Of a DNA stretch of 64,000 nucleotides, positions 50,065-60,502 are shown piece after piece. This stretch comes from an uncultured Flaviramulus sp. (GTDB taxonomy: Bacteria > Bacteroidota > Bacteroidia > Flavobacteriales > Flavobacteriaceae). The notes below the pieces were generated by a model. That model saw only the letters and a list, made by a program, of their open reading frames with translations, searched no databases and was not told where the DNA came from. The stretch spans positions 406,556-470,555 of the forward strand of contig CANMUP010000005.1 of the NCBI GenBank assembly GCA_947501105.1, read 5' to 3'. Position 1 is the stretch's first letter, and every line of letters begins with the position of its first letter. Made by a program: the position numbers and the translations under genes.

Positions 50065-51408
50065 TCAATCTCTAGCTTTAGCATTCCAAACAAACAAAGC
50101 ACAAATTAAAGAGAGTATTGCTGCTCCCAGCCAAAATAATTTCACAGTTGAAAAATCATAGCTATCAACACCGTTAAGTGTTATATGATTGTCACCTATA
50201 AGATACCCACTTATAATATCCTGAAGACCAGCACCAATATAACTAGCAATTCCAATTAGTCCCAAGGCTGCTCCTGAAGCTTTTTTTGAAGCTATATCTA
50301 CAGCCATTAAACCTCCGACAAAAGTGATTAAAATTCCAATTGCAAATCCAAATAACAACATACTTATGGTGTCAACCCATGCATTTCCATCCGGATAAAA
50401 TAAGAATAAAGAAATAGCTGTAACATTTAAAACACCTGCTATAAGTACAGGAACATTTCGACTACCACTAAACAATTTATCTGAAATAAATCCAGAGATA
50501 ATCGTGCCTACGATACCACTAATAGCACTTACTGAAACAATAGAACTTGCCTCTAAGGTGGTATATCCTTTTTGAGCTTCTAAATAGTAAATCCCCCAAC
50601 TTTCTATACCATATCTACTTACATACATTAATGCGCTAGCTAATGCCAATATCCATATATATGGATTTTTTAAGACATCTTTTTGTAATGCACCTATCGA
50701 TTTTTCTTCTGTTGAAACTGAAGCATGATCATTCTTATAATCGGCTATAGCTGGTAAGCCTTTGCTTTCTGGTGAGTCATGTAAAAATACAGCAACAATA
50801 ATTGCTCCTATTAATCCGATAATACCAGCGCCCCAAAAACCCCATTGCCAACCTGAAACACTTACCATAAATGCTACTCCTATAAATGTAATTGCTTTCC
50901 CTAGACCATGACTAGCGCTCCATATACCATAATAAGTCCCTCGCTCTTTATTACTGTACCAACGTGATAACGAAACTACACTTGGAGCTGCTCCCATGGA
51001 TTGAAACCAACCACTTAATCCCCATAATACAATGAAAATGGTAAATGATGACATAAATCCAAGCGCTAAATTTATAAGGGCTGTTAATAATAACCCCGTG
51101 GACATAAAACGTCTTATATTACTTCTATCTGCTAAAAAACCATTAATTAGTTTTCCTATAGCATAGCTAAAAAACAATGCTGAACCAACCATACCTAATT
51201 CTGATTCATTTAATATACCAGCATCTACAATAGGTTTTTTAACCACACTTAAACTTAATCGACATACATAAAACAAACTGTAACCTATCGTTGCGGATAC
51301 AAAAACTGACCACCTAAATCGATTATATTTTTTCTTAACACTTTCTGGATGTATCAATTCTTCTTTTTGAGGCAATGCTATATAAAACTGTTTTATTTTT
51401 TTAATCAT
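50065..51408 (-). CDS. GlpT/UhpT-like organophosphate:phosphate antiporter (MFS)
   Basis: 447 residues from the ATG at 51408 (51441 in frame). Twelve membrane helices; KKKYNRFRWSVFVSATIGYSLFYVCRLSLSVVKKPI at the start is the signature of the organophosphate:phosphate antiporter family, which imports glycerol-3-phosphate or hexose phosphates against phosphate. GWFQSMGAAPSVVSLSRWYSNKERGTYYGIWSASHGLG is also conserved. In this operon it probably takes up the glycerol-3-phosphate or sugar phosphate released by the diesterases. Confidence 0.92.
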   Translation of the reverse strand: MIKKIKQFYIALPQKEELIHPESVKKKYNRFRWSVFVSATIGYSLFYVCRLSLSVVKKPIVDAGILNESELGMVGSALFFSYAIGKLINGFLADRSNIRRFMSTGLLLTALINLALGFMSSFTIFIVLWGLSGWFQSMGAAPSVVSLSRWYSNKERGTYYGIWSASHGLGKAITFIGVAFMVSVSGWQWGFWGAGIIGLIGAIIVAVFLHDSPESKGLPAIADYKNDHASVSTEEKSIGALQKDVLKNPYIWILALASALMYVSRYGIESWGIYYLEAQKGYTTLEASSIVSVSAISGIVGTIISGFISDKLFSGSRNVPVLIAGVLNVTAISLFLFYPDGNAWVDTISMLLFGFAIGILITFVGGLMAVDIASKKASGAALGLIGIASYIGAGLQDIISGYLIGDNHITLNGVDSYDFSTVKLFWLGAAILSLICALFVWNAKARD

Positions 51409-51449
51409 ATTTATACGTTTGTTTCCATTAAAAAACCACAAATATCTCC

Positions 51450-52391
51450 CTAGTTACGTAACCCTTTTCCTTTTAAATATTCTATTAGTTCTTTTGGGCG
51501 ATCTGTCATTATAGCATTTGCACCATTCTTAATTAACCACCCCCAAGCTGCATCAGCACCCTCTAATAAGGCTTGTTCATCGGTATGACCTGCACATAAT
51601 TCGTCCCATAAAGCAATGGCTAGAAAAGTGTCTTTTTGATTTTGGATTTCTGGAATTATTTTATAAGTTTCTGCTTCTTCACTGTCAAAAAGAATTTCGT
51701 ATGCAAAAGGGTTTATTGTTTTTTCAAAGGTCTGAATGTACGTAGCAATATTTTCATCCTTATACCACAGTTTTGGCATATAAATTATTGAATCCATTAG
51801 ATTTCCATACTTCTCATACATCACTTGATATGTATCATTCCCTTTAAAAATAGCTTGGTTTACAGTTCCTGTCTTTTTTAATATTTCATATGCTTCTCTA
51901 ACTGTTTTCCCTTCTGTTTTATCTAGGTTAATCATGATTTTATCCTTTGCAAGAATCATAACCTCCTCAAGAGTGGGTATTTGCTGAATTGATCCAGGAA
52001 TACCACAAGCGTTCATTAAACGAAGCTTTTTTATTTCTGTTAATGTGAAATCACTCACCTTGCCTAAACCATTTGTAGTTCTATCTACTGTTTCGTCATG
52101 TATAGCTACTAAATGGCCATCTTTAGTAAGACGAACATCTAACTCCATAATATCAACTCCCAAATCAATACACCTTTTAACGGCCTGAAGAGAGTTTTCT
52201 GGAGCATATCTCCAATCACCTCGGTGGGAGACTACTAAAACGTAATCTTTTGATGGGTTTTTAAGTTGTTCTAAAATAGTTTTACTTGTTTTAGTTATTG
52301 GTGCTTTTAAAGTAGCTGCATTACCATTTATCTCTTTTTCACAAGACACAAGGAGTAAAACTATAAGAATTAAAAAAGTTACATTCTTCAT
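51450..52391 (-). CDS. Glycerophosphodiester phosphodiesterase lipoprotein 1
   Basis: 313 residues; lipobox LVSC with Cys17. Catalytic motifs of the GDPD family: SHRGDWRYAPENSLQAV (~55), DIMELDVRLTKDGHLVAIHDETVDRTTNG (~79-107) and a late IMTDRPKELIEYL. Hydrolyses glycerophosphodiesters to glycerol-3-phosphate and an alcohol at the cell surface or in the periplasm. Paralogue of the gene at 53091. Confidence 0.94.
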   Translation of the reverse strand: MKNVTFLILIVLLLVSCEKEINGNAATLKAPITKTSKTILEQLKNPSKDYVLVVSHRGDWRYAPENSLQAVKRCIDLGVDIMELDVRLTKDGHLVAIHDETVDRTTNGLGKVSDFTLTEIKKLRLMNACGIPGSIQQIPTLEEVMILAKDKIMINLDKTEGKTVREAYEILKKTGTVNQAIFKGNDTYQVMYEKYGNLMDSIIYMPKLWYKDENIATYIQTFEKTINPFAYEILFDSEEAETYKIIPEIQNQKDTFLAIALWDELCAGHTDEQALLEGADAAWGWLIKNGANAIMTDRPKELIEYLKGKGLRN

Positions 52392-52422
52392 ATTATTAAT
52401 GTTTTATATTATAATTTACTTT

Positions 52423-53049
52423 CTAAATAATATTTTCATTTTTTGATATATTTTTTTCTAAGCTTCCTTTAGAAAAATGACTCACTTTTAAACCCACTTC
52501 TTTAGCCATTTTAATATTATCAATAGAATCATCAATAAATAATGTTTCTTTTGGATTTAATCCATTCTCTTGTAACAAAAAATTAAATATTTCTTTATCT
52601 GGTTTTCTTAATCCAATTTCATGAGAATAATAAACTTCATCAAATAGTTCATTAAATGGAACACTACACTTTCTATCTGCCATTGGAATAAATTTTTTAT
52701 AGTGAATACTGTTAGTATTACTTAACAGAAAGATTCTGTGTGTGTTTTTAAGATTTAGTAGCAAATCAATATTAGTCTTTGGTATATCTAAAATCATAGA
52801 GTTCCAAGCTCTTGTAATATCTTCAGCAGATGGATTTATATTAGACATACTTTTTAACTCATTAATAAAATCTATTTCCGATATCTTGCCAATTTCAAAA
52901 TTATAAAACACAGAGTGTGTATAGTCATGACCAGTATTACCAATAAGGTTTCTTATACCTAATCTTTTAAATTCATTTATTGTATTTGCTACATTAAGAT
53001 TGAGAATAACTCCTCCCAAATCAAGAACAACATTTTTTATATTATTCAT
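52423..53049 (-). CDS. HAD-superfamily phosphatase (YihX-like)
   Basis: 208 residues, cytoplasmic. Motif I VVLDLGGVI, motif II FLLSNTNS, motif III Lys in GLRKPDKEIF, motif IV LFIDDSIDNI. The DLGGV form of motif I fits the YihX/epoxide-hydrolase-N-like branch that dephosphorylates sugar phosphates such as glucose-1-phosphate. It would act on imported phosphorylated products. Confidence 0.9.
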   Translation of the reverse strand: MNNIKNVVLDLGGVILNLNVANTINEFKRLGIRNLIGNTGHDYTHSVFYNFEIGKISEIDFINELKSMSNINPSAEDITRAWNSMILDIPKTNIDLLLNLKNTHRIFLLSNTNSIHYKKFIPMADRKCSVPFNELFDEVYYSHEIGLRKPDKEIFNFLLQENGLNPKETLFIDDSIDNIKMAKEVGLKVSHFSKGSLEKNISKNENII

Positions 53050-53090
53050 GAAAAATTAAATGTTCGATTTTAAATATTAAACTATTATAT

Positions 53091-54035
53091 CTATTTATGA
53101 TACCCTTTGCTTCTTAAAAAGTCTAGTAAGAGTTTTGGTCGGTCAGTTTGAATCATATCTATACTATTGTCAATATACCATTGGTAAATATTTGGGTCTA
53201 AAACTGCTTTTTCATCGTCATGTCCTTCATTAAAATGTGGCCATAAGGAATTAACCCAGATACTAGATCCTGCTGCTCTTATATTTTTAAACTCTTGCAT
53301 AATTTCTTTAACAGCATCCCCTTTCAAAACAAACTCAAAAGCCACAGGAGGTGTTTTAGAGGCTAAATACTCATCAACAATTTCCTTTGCATCTGGATTA
53401 GGAAGTATTATTATTGGCATAAAATGTACCTTATCTAAATACTGCCCAAATTCCTTTTCAACTTCAGCCAATCTTTTCACGCCTTTGATGATTACCTGAT
53501 CTTCAGTGCCTGTTCGTTTTATAACTTCAAAGCATTTGTCAAATATTTGATAACTCTTATCTAAGTTGATTAGAATTTTACCTTTAGCTAATTCTAACGC
53601 CTCTTGAAGTGTTGGTATTTTGTGTTGGGTGGCAACTCCTAATCCATCTATTAATCGTATTGTTTTTAATGAATCTAAAGTCCACTCTTTAAGATACCCT
53701 TTTCCTGTTGTAGTTCGATTAATAGTATCATCATGCATTAAAACTAAATGACCATCTTTTGTTTCACGGATGTCAATCTCTACCATATCTACATCCAAGT
53801 CTATACTGTTTTGTATAGCTTGCAATGAATTTTCTGGTGCACTACGCCAATCACCACGATGAGCCACTACAATAATTTCTTTACTTTTTGAATCTTTAAG
53901 GTTCTCTATTTTTATTTGAATAGAAGAGACTAATTTCGACGCTTCGGTATTTAAATTTTTTGATTTTTCCTTTACACTTTCCTTGCATGAAAAAAAGCTA
54001 ATTATAAATAATAGGAATATTATATAGAATTTCAT
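53091..54035 (-). CDS. Glycerophosphodiester phosphodiesterase lipoprotein 2
   Basis: 314 residues; lipobox FFSC with Cys17. GDPD motifs VAHRGDWRSAPENSLQAI, DMVEIDIRETKDGHLVLMHDDTINRTT and the terminal MIQTDRPKLLLDFL. Similar architecture to the gene at 51450 but clearly diverged, suggesting the two act on different diesters. Confidence 0.94.
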   Translation of the reverse strand: MKFYIIFLLFIISFFSCKESVKEKSKNLNTEASKLVSSIQIKIENLKDSKSKEIIVVAHRGDWRSAPENSLQAIQNSIDLDVDMVEIDIRETKDGHLVLMHDDTINRTTTGKGYLKEWTLDSLKTIRLIDGLGVATQHKIPTLQEALELAKGKILINLDKSYQIFDKCFEVIKRTGTEDQVIIKGVKRLAEVEKEFGQYLDKVHFMPIIILPNPDAKEIVDEYLASKTPPVAFEFVLKGDAVKEIMQEFKNIRAAGSSIWVNSLWPHFNEGHDDEKAVLDPNIYQWYIDNSIDMIQTDRPKLLLDFLRSKGYHK

Positions 54036-54165
54036 AAACTGACTTTTAATTAATAATAAGAGTAATATTAATGAGTATAGAAAACAAGAGGTTGATTTAA
54101 AATCAACCCCTTACTCAAACTCAAACTACTTCAAAAAAAACTAACTCAAAAATTTATGAATAACA

Positions 54166-55620
54166 TTAATATCCCGTATTTTGAGGCAATAAAGCGGGAT
54201 TTGTATCTATTTCATTCTGTGGTACAGGATAAAGTAGCTGATTTGCAGATATGCTTAATGTTAATGGAATATTACTGGTTTCGGTAACGTGACTATTCAT
54301 AACCTCTACTGCTCTACCAGTTCGTACTAAATCTGGCCATCTGTGGTTTTCAAAAGCCAGCTCCCATCTTCTTTCATTCTCTATGGCTAATCTAAATTCG
54401 GCTTGATTAGTGACTGTAACAGAAGTTAAATCTGTTAGGCCAGCCCTATTTCTAATTTGATTTATCAAATCAAAAGCAGGTCCATCTGCAACATATCCTT
54501 GCTCATTTAAAGCCTCCGCATGCATTAACAAGACATCTGCATACCTTAATACAATAACATTAAGATCACTATCTAAAGCTCCAGCAGTTGGTTCTACTAA
54601 CTTTTTTGGATACAGAACACCTCCAAAATCACCAATATTTACATCTCGACGTAAATCGGTTGGATTATATGAATTCCAAAGATCGGCAGTGGGTCTATTG
54701 CTCCCATTAGCACTTCCATTTACAACAAGGGCTCCACCACCAAATGGTGCAAATTGATTTGCAAAAACACTTCCTTCGCCTTGGCCACTTCCTTCTCCAT
54801 TAACAGAAAATGAACTTCCTTGACCAGAAGTATATTGTACTTCAAAAATAGATTCAGCATTATTTTCATTTCCTGACCCAAATAAGTCGGCATAATTCGG
54901 TAATAAACTATACCCAGAAACATTTCCTAGTGCCGATATAGCTTCCCCATAATTTCCTAGTGTTAAATGCACCTTGCCTAATAATGTGTTTGCTGCACCT
55001 TTGGTTGCCTTTCCAACAACACTTTGAGAAGTTGGTAAAGCACTTGCAGCTGCTGTTAAATCATTAATAATTTGTGTGTATATAGTTGAAGTTGCGTCTC
55101 TTCCATTTCCAAAAGCTTCGAAAGGGTCGGTTGTCTGTGTCGTTACTAATGGTACATCTCCAAAAATTCGTACCAAGTTAAAATAACTCAACGCTCTAAG
55201 AAATTGTGCTTCTCCCTTTCTAATTGCTTTAGTAGAAGCATCCATATCTATATTGTCAATACTATTCAATATGGTGTTACAGCGCTGAATTCCATCGTAA
55301 TTATCTATCCAAACACTGCTTAATAAAGTATTTGATGATTGAACAGCAAAAATATCCATATTGGTAATGGCTCCTCCTCTTTGTCCCAATGAAGACGATT
55401 CTTCTGAATTATCTGAACGTACTTCGAATAAATAAAAAAGGCTCTCCCCAAATTGTCCTTGTTGTTGCAAGGCATCGTAGGCACCATTTACGGCTGTTTC
55501 CACGTCATTACTAGTAGCTAAACCAGTTGCACTCGGTGTAGAAATAGGAGCTAAATCCAATTCATTACTACATGAAATGAATGAAAACGCAACTATTATT
55601 ATAATTAATATGTTTTTCAT
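54166..55620 (-). CDS. SusD/RagB-family outer-membrane lipoprotein
   Basis: 484 residues; lipobox ISCS with Cys17. N-terminal SusD-like segment (ASNDVETAVNGAYDALQQ), TPR-like helices with AIRKGEAQFLRALSYFNLVRIFGDVPLVT, and the C-terminal RagB signature VLRYADVLLMHAEALNEQ and LAFENHRWPDLVRTG. Substrate-capturing lid for the adjacent SusC, 19 nt downstream of it. Confidence 0.96.
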   Translation of the reverse strand: MKNILIIIIVAFSFISCSNELDLAPISTPSATGLATSNDVETAVNGAYDALQQQGQFGESLFYLFEVRSDNSEESSSLGQRGGAITNMDIFAVQSSNTLLSSVWIDNYDGIQRCNTILNSIDNIDMDASTKAIRKGEAQFLRALSYFNLVRIFGDVPLVTTQTTDPFEAFGNGRDATSTIYTQIINDLTAAASALPTSQSVVGKATKGAANTLLGKVHLTLGNYGEAISALGNVSGYSLLPNYADLFGSGNENNAESIFEVQYTSGQGSSFSVNGEGSGQGEGSVFANQFAPFGGGALVVNGSANGSNRPTADLWNSYNPTDLRRDVNIGDFGGVLYPKKLVEPTAGALDSDLNVIVLRYADVLLMHAEALNEQGYVADGPAFDLINQIRNRAGLTDLTSVTVTNQAEFRLAIENERRWELAFENHRWPDLVRTGRAVEVMNSHVTETSNIPLTLSISANQLLYPVPQNEIDTNPALLPQNTGY

Positions 55621-55639
55621 GATTCTGTTTTTTTAATGA

Positions 55640-58600
55640 TTAAAATGTTAGATTAAGTCCTACTGTGAAAGATTTTGCTGTAGGGTAACCACCCCAATCA
55701 AGACCTGGTCGTAATGGACTTGCATTACCGCCAACATTTGAGTTTACCTCTGGATTACTTCCAGTATAGTCAGTAAATGTAAATGGGTTTATTGATGAAA
55801 AGTAAACTCTTGCTTTTTCTATACCGACTTTTTCAGAAATCTTAGAATCTAAGGTATAACCTAGAGTAATATTTCTAAATCTTAAAAAAGATGCATCTTC
55901 GATAACTCTGCTTGATCTGTCATAGAAAGCTCCATTATTTCCAGCTCTAGCAAATCCAGTACCAGGGTTTGAAGGCGACTGCCAGCGTCCTTCTACTCTA
56001 TCAGATAATGCGTTTCCAAATCCACCCTCTAAAGTTGCAAAGAAATAGTTAAAATTTAAAATATCATGTCCAACAGTACCTTGTAGCAGAGCTGTTAAAT
56101 CAAAACCTTTATACTTAAAGGTAGTTGAAAACCCATATGTAAAATCGGGGTTAGGATCGCCTATTACTTTTCTATCATCATTGTTAATCTGTCCATCGCC
56201 ATTAACATCCTCGATTTGATAATCTCCAGGAGTCGTACCACGCCCTGAGGTTACATGAGCAGATGCATCAATCTCTGCTTGTGTATCATAAACACCTATA
56301 ATATTCCAACCATAAAACTCTCCTAATGGTCGCCCAACTTCTGTTTTATGATGTTTAGAAATGATTTGAGTTTGATCTGTACCTAATGAAACAACCTTGT
56401 TTTTGTTGGTAGAAATGTTGAATGATGAAGACCATTCCACTTCACCTAATTTAATACTATTAGCAGAAATGGCAAATTCAAACCCTTTGTTTTCAACTTC
56501 TCCTAAATTTTGTAGTGATGAAGTGAAACCCGTTTGAGAAGGCACAGGAACTTCTAATAATAATCCATCTGTTGTAGACTTGTAATAATCCGCAATAATA
56601 GAAATCTTATTATTAAACAACCCTAAATCTAAACCAAAATCAATTTGAGAAGTCTCTTCCCAAGAAAGGTTAGCATTAGGTGATGTTGCTGCTGAAAGAC
56701 CACCGAGGTTTTCATAATTAGCAGCACCTAATAAAGCGATACCTCCATAATTACCAATTGAATTATTTCCCGTAAGACCCCAACTTGCTCTAAGTTTTAA
56801 ATCACTAATAGTTTCACTATTCTGCAAAAAGTCTTCTTCACCAATTCTCCATCCTAATGAAACAGATGGAAAGTTACCCCATTTTGAGTTATCACCAAAT
56901 CTTGATGAACCATCACGTCTAAAAGAAGCACTTAATAGATATTTACCTTTATAATCATAATTTAGCCTGCTGATATATGAAATTAAAGACCATTCTTCTT
57001 CAAGTGTATCTCCACCTGTAAGAACATTAGATCCGTTAAATGTAGAAAAATCGTTAGCGCTAGCGTTTGTACTTGTTAAAAAACTTGAAAATAATCTTTC
57101 CTTTTGAAATGAGTAACCTGCAAGAACATCAATATTATGGTCCTCTCCAAACGTTTTCTTAAAATTAAATGTATTTTCAGTTATGTAATTGAAAATATTA
57201 GCTTCATCTAATCTTCCTACAGCTGCAACTGAGGCTCTATTTCTACGAGTACCTATGCTTGATGGTCTAAACTTACTTAGTTCACTATCTGAATAATTCA
57301 ATCCAAAATAAGTTTTAAAATTTAAATTATCTGTTAGTGTAAAATCTAAATAAGTACTTCCAATTACATTAAACCTTCTTTGAACGCGTTCAGTTTGAAT
57401 AGCCATTGCCACAGTATTTTCAAATCTAGCTCCATTATTATTTAATCCCGTTGGAGATTGTCCGAAAATGATTTGCTCACTTATAGCTAAAGATCCATCT
57501 GGGTTATAAGGCGCGAAATTTGGATATGCAAATTGCGTTATAATTACAATACCATCATCTCCGTGATGATTTTCAGACACTTTATTATTAGTTGAATAAG
57601 AAGGAGCGATATTCACGCCTAATTTAACATTTTTCAAAAAAGAGCTTTCAGGGCTTTTATAAATATTAGAGGTTAAATTTGTTCTGAAACTATACCTTTT
57701 AAAATCTGTACTAATAATGATTCCGTCTTGGTCAAAATATTCTCCTGACACTGAAAACTTTGTATCTTCATTACCTCCTCTTGCTGAAAATTGATAACTA
57801 CTAATAGGTGCAGTTCTGTAAATTTCATCTTGCCAATCTGTATCAGTTAGCCCAGGAGTTCCTGCTAAATAAGGTTGATACACATCTGGAACATAATCTG
57901 GAGCAAATACTCCTTGACTTTGAAAATTCTCTGTTTGAAATTCAGCCCATTGATAGGCATTTGCTAAGTCATAGGTACTAGAAACTTGTTGGAATCCTGT
58001 ATAAGAATTAAAACTAAATTGAGTTTTACCTTGCTTTCCTTGTTTTGTAGACACCAAAATAACTCCATTAGACCCTCTTGACCCATAAATTGAAGCAGAC
58101 GCTGCATCTTTTAACACCTGAATGGATGCTATATCATTTGGGTTTATATCACTTAAATTAATACTTTCTGCTGGAAAACCATCAATGACTAATAAAGGTG
58201 ATGTCCCTGCTGTTATTGTTCCAACACCTCTCACTTTAATATCTGAAGATACACCAGGGCTTCCTGTTCCTGCAGAAACCTGAACACCTGTTACTTGACC
58301 TGCCAAAGCTTGATCGAAACTCGTAACAGGAAGATCTTCTATTTGCTCCGATCTTACTGAAGCAATAGCCCCTGTAACTTTTTTTCTAGATTGTGAACCA
58401 TATCCAACTACGACTACTTCATCTAATTTTGCAGCATCTTCTTGTAATATAATAGTTATTTTATCTTGATTATTAACGTTTACTTCTTGAGTTAAAAAGC
58501 CAATATAAGATACTATTAAAACGGCATTTTGGTTAGTAACAGTTAATGAAAAATTTCCATCAAAATCTGTTTGAGCTCCATTACTAGTCCCTTTTTCTAA

Positions 58601-59053
58601 AATATTTGCCCCTGGAAGTGGTTGATTGTTAGTATCTGTAACTATGCCAGATACCTGAATGCCTTGTTCGGTTTTAGATTCTAGTATTTTTTCTTTTATT
58701 ACAATCGTATTATTTATTCCTACAACAACATTGAATTTTTCAGTTGAAAGAATTTGCTTTAGAAGCTTATTTGTTCGTATAACTCCTTTTTTTATTTCTA
58801 TACTGGGAAAATTTTTAAACATATCAGATTGATAAACAAAAGAATAATCTGTTTGCTTATCAATCATGTCAAAAACTTGATCCACAGTTAGTGTTTTATC
58901 CTCATCAATAACTATTTTAGAATTCTGTGAGAGAAGATCTCCTGAAGAAAAACTAAATACAGCTGTACAGAATAAGAATATAAATGTTCTCATAATGAAT
59001 TTTAAGACCTGTTTTCTTTTTGAAAAACAAGAGGTTGTTAATTTAAATTCCAT
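55640..59053 (-). CDS. SusC-family TonB-dependent receptor with STN signalling domain
   Basis: 1,137 residues. Signal sequence around 19-42; STN (secretin/TonB short N-terminus) domain ~48-125 for signalling to an anti-sigma factor; carboxypeptidase-like domain ~133-215 (LPGANILEKGTSNGAQTDFDGNFSL); plug from ~222 (VVVGYGSQSRKKVTGAI, SIYGSRGSNGVILVSTK); large beta-barrel ending KSFTVGLNLTF. Imports ligand captured by SusD. The STN domain fits control by the adjacent FecR and ECF sigma genes. First gene of the operon. Confidence 0.97.
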   Translation of the reverse strand: MEFKLTTSCFSKRKQVLKFIMRTFIFLFCTAVFSFSSGDLLSQNSKIVIDEDKTLTVDQVFDMIDKQTDYSFVYQSDMFKNFPSIEIKKGVIRTNKLLKQILSTEKFNVVVGINNTIVIKEKILESKTEQGIQVSGIVTDTNNQPLPGANILEKGTSNGAQTDFDGNFSLTVTNQNAVLIVSYIGFLTQEVNVNNQDKITIILQEDAAKLDEVVVVGYGSQSRKKVTGAIASVRSEQIEDLPVTSFDQALAGQVTGVQVSAGTGSPGVSSDIKVRGVGTITAGTSPLLVIDGFPAESINLSDINPNDIASIQVLKDAASASIYGSRGSNGVILVSTKQGKQGKTQFSFNSYTGFQQVSSTYDLANAYQWAEFQTENFQSQGVFAPDYVPDVYQPYLAGTPGLTDTDWQDEIYRTAPISSYQFSARGGNEDTKFSVSGEYFDQDGIIISTDFKRYSFRTNLTSNIYKSPESSFLKNVKLGVNIAPSYSTNNKVSENHHGDDGIVIITQFAYPNFAPYNPDGSLAISEQIIFGQSPTGLNNNGARFENTVAMAIQTERVQRRFNVIGSTYLDFTLTDNLNFKTYFGLNYSDSELSKFRPSSIGTRRNRASVAAVGRLDEANIFNYITENTFNFKKTFGEDHNIDVLAGYSFQKERLFSSFLTSTNASANDFSTFNGSNVLTGGDTLEEEWSLISYISRLNYDYKGKYLLSASFRRDGSSRFGDNSKWGNFPSVSLGWRIGEEDFLQNSETISDLKLRASWGLTGNNSIGNYGGIALLGAANYENLGGLSAATSPNANLSWEETSQIDFGLDLGLFNNKISIIADYYKSTTDGLLLEVPVPSQTGFTSSLQNLGEVENKGFEFAISANSIKLGEVEWSSSFNISTNKNKVVSLGTDQTQIISKHHKTEVGRPLGEFYGWNIIGVYDTQAEIDASAHVTSGRGTTPGDYQIEDVNGDGQINNDDRKVIGDPNPDFTYGFSTTFKYKGFDLTALLQGTVGHDILNFNYFFATLEGGFGNALSDRVEGRWQSPSNPGTGFARAGNNGAFYDRSSRVIEDASFLRFRNITLGYTLDSKISEKVGIEKARVYFSSINPFTFTDYTGSNPEVNSNVGGNASPLRPGLDWGGYPTAKSFTVGLNLTF

Positions 59054-59219
59054 AAATTTGTAATGTGTTAGTTAATAAATTAATTAATACTTCTAAAGGG
59101 GAAGTGAAGGTTTGTTTGTCAGAAATCGGACCATCTTTCCCTTTTCTTTTTTAATACTGAATCTAGTTCAGTCAAAGTGTTGTTTTATGCCATAGTTTAA
59201 TTAGTTATTAGTTAGTAAA

Positions 59220-60383
59220 TTATTTTAGTAATATTGTTTTATTATTTATTTCGTAACTCATATTATTCGTACTACCAATGATTATATCTAAAATTTCTTC
59301 AATACTTAATTTTTTATCCAAACTTCCATTAAACGTTATTACCTCAAGTGATTCGTTATTAAAAATCACTTTAACATCATACCAACGTGATAATACTTCC
59401 ATCATATCTTTAAGTGGTTTATTTTTAAAACTAAACACACCTTCTTTCCAGGAAATTACCCTATAAACATCTACCGTAGAAGACACCATAGTATTCTTAG
59501 CCTGATTTAGACTTAGCTGTTCATTTGGCGCTAAAATTTTAATCTTATTCAAAGCATTAACTGCAACTTGCCCTTCTACCAAGGTTGTATAAATATTTTG
59601 CTCGCCTTTATATGCTTTAATATTGAACTCAGTCCCTAAAACTTCAACTTCTTGTGCAGCATTATACACTTTAAACTTAGCTCCTTGGTGATTACTGCTA
59701 GGCGACACATCAAAATAAGCTTCTCCATACACAAGTTCAACTTGACGCGTTTCTCCTTTTATAAAACTTGTTGGGTATTTTAATTGTGATTCGGAATTTA
59801 GCCAGACTTGTGTGCCGTCTGAAAGCTTTACAAAAAATTGTCCTCCTCTAGGGATAGTTAAATAATTATAAGTGACTTCTGATGAATTTCGTTCCTCTAC
59901 TTCATAAACAATTTCCTCTCCATTACTATTCGCATTTTGTGTTTGAAAAGATGTCCCTTTCTCTAAAGCAATTTGAGAACCATCACTTAACGTCAATGTT
60001 GCTTTATCTGTACCAGGAATAATAGTGTTAGTGTTTACAATTATAGGTGTTGTATCTATTGGTGAGTTTAATATGTTACTTCTGAAAAAATAACCTAACC
60101 CAAAAACTAGTACAGCCGCCGCTGCGTATTTTAAAACTTTATACCTTTTTAATTTATGAACTACTTTTTTGTCTTGTCTAATTTTCTGCAAGTATTCTTT
60201 TTTTGCGTTTTCGGTATTAAACTCGTTCATATTAATATCTATAGCATAGTTAGTTCTAATATAATTCTTAAATATTTGTTTATTATTTTTGTCCTTCAAC
60301 CATTGTGTCAATACTTCCAAATCATCAATATTGGCAGTATTCAACAAATATTTAACTAGTTTATTTTCTATATTTTCATTCAT
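59220..60383 (-). CDS. FecR-family anti-sigma factor
   Basis: 387 residues. Cytoplasmic N-terminus of ~80 residues, one membrane helix (about 85-102, YAAAAVLVFGLGYFF), periplasmic FecR domain (YNYLTIPRGGQFFVKLSDGTQVWLNSESQLKYP, VYGEAYFDVSP, VEVLGTEFNIKAY, VEGQVAVNA) and a C-terminal DUF4974 domain (FKNKPLKDMMEVLSRWYDVKVIFNN), which contacts the STN domain. Holds or activates the divergent sigma factor. Confidence 0.96.
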   Translation of the reverse strand: MNENIENKLVKYLLNTANIDDLEVLTQWLKDKNNKQIFKNYIRTNYAIDINMNEFNTENAKKEYLQKIRQDKKVVHKLKRYKVLKYAAAAVLVFGLGYFFRSNILNSPIDTTPIIVNTNTIIPGTDKATLTLSDGSQIALEKGTSFQTQNANSNGEEIVYEVEERNSSEVTYNYLTIPRGGQFFVKLSDGTQVWLNSESQLKYPTSFIKGETRQVELVYGEAYFDVSPSSNHQGAKFKVYNAAQEVEVLGTEFNIKAYKGEQNIYTTLVEGQVAVNALNKIKILAPNEQLSLNQAKNTMVSSTVDVYRVISWKEGVFSFKNKPLKDMMEVLSRWYDVKVIFNNESLEVITFNGSLDKKLSIEEILDIIIGSTNNMSYEINNKTILLK

Positions 60384-60408
60384 TCTTGGATGGACTCTTT
60401 ATATATAT

Positions 60409-60416
60409 TACGTTTG
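60409..60416 (+). promoter_or_regulatory. Candidate promoter of the ECF sigma gene (TACGTTTG)
   Basis: TACGTTTG matches TAnnTTTG and has TTG at 60386-60388 about 20 nt upstream as a -33 element. It lies ~87 nt before the ATG at 60503. Confidence 0.5.
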
Positions 60417-60502
60417 CCAAATGCTATCACCCACAAATTTCATTAAAAAATATTTCTTTAATTTTACAAAAACTTAAAGCACACTTAAACATATACTTAT
60501 AA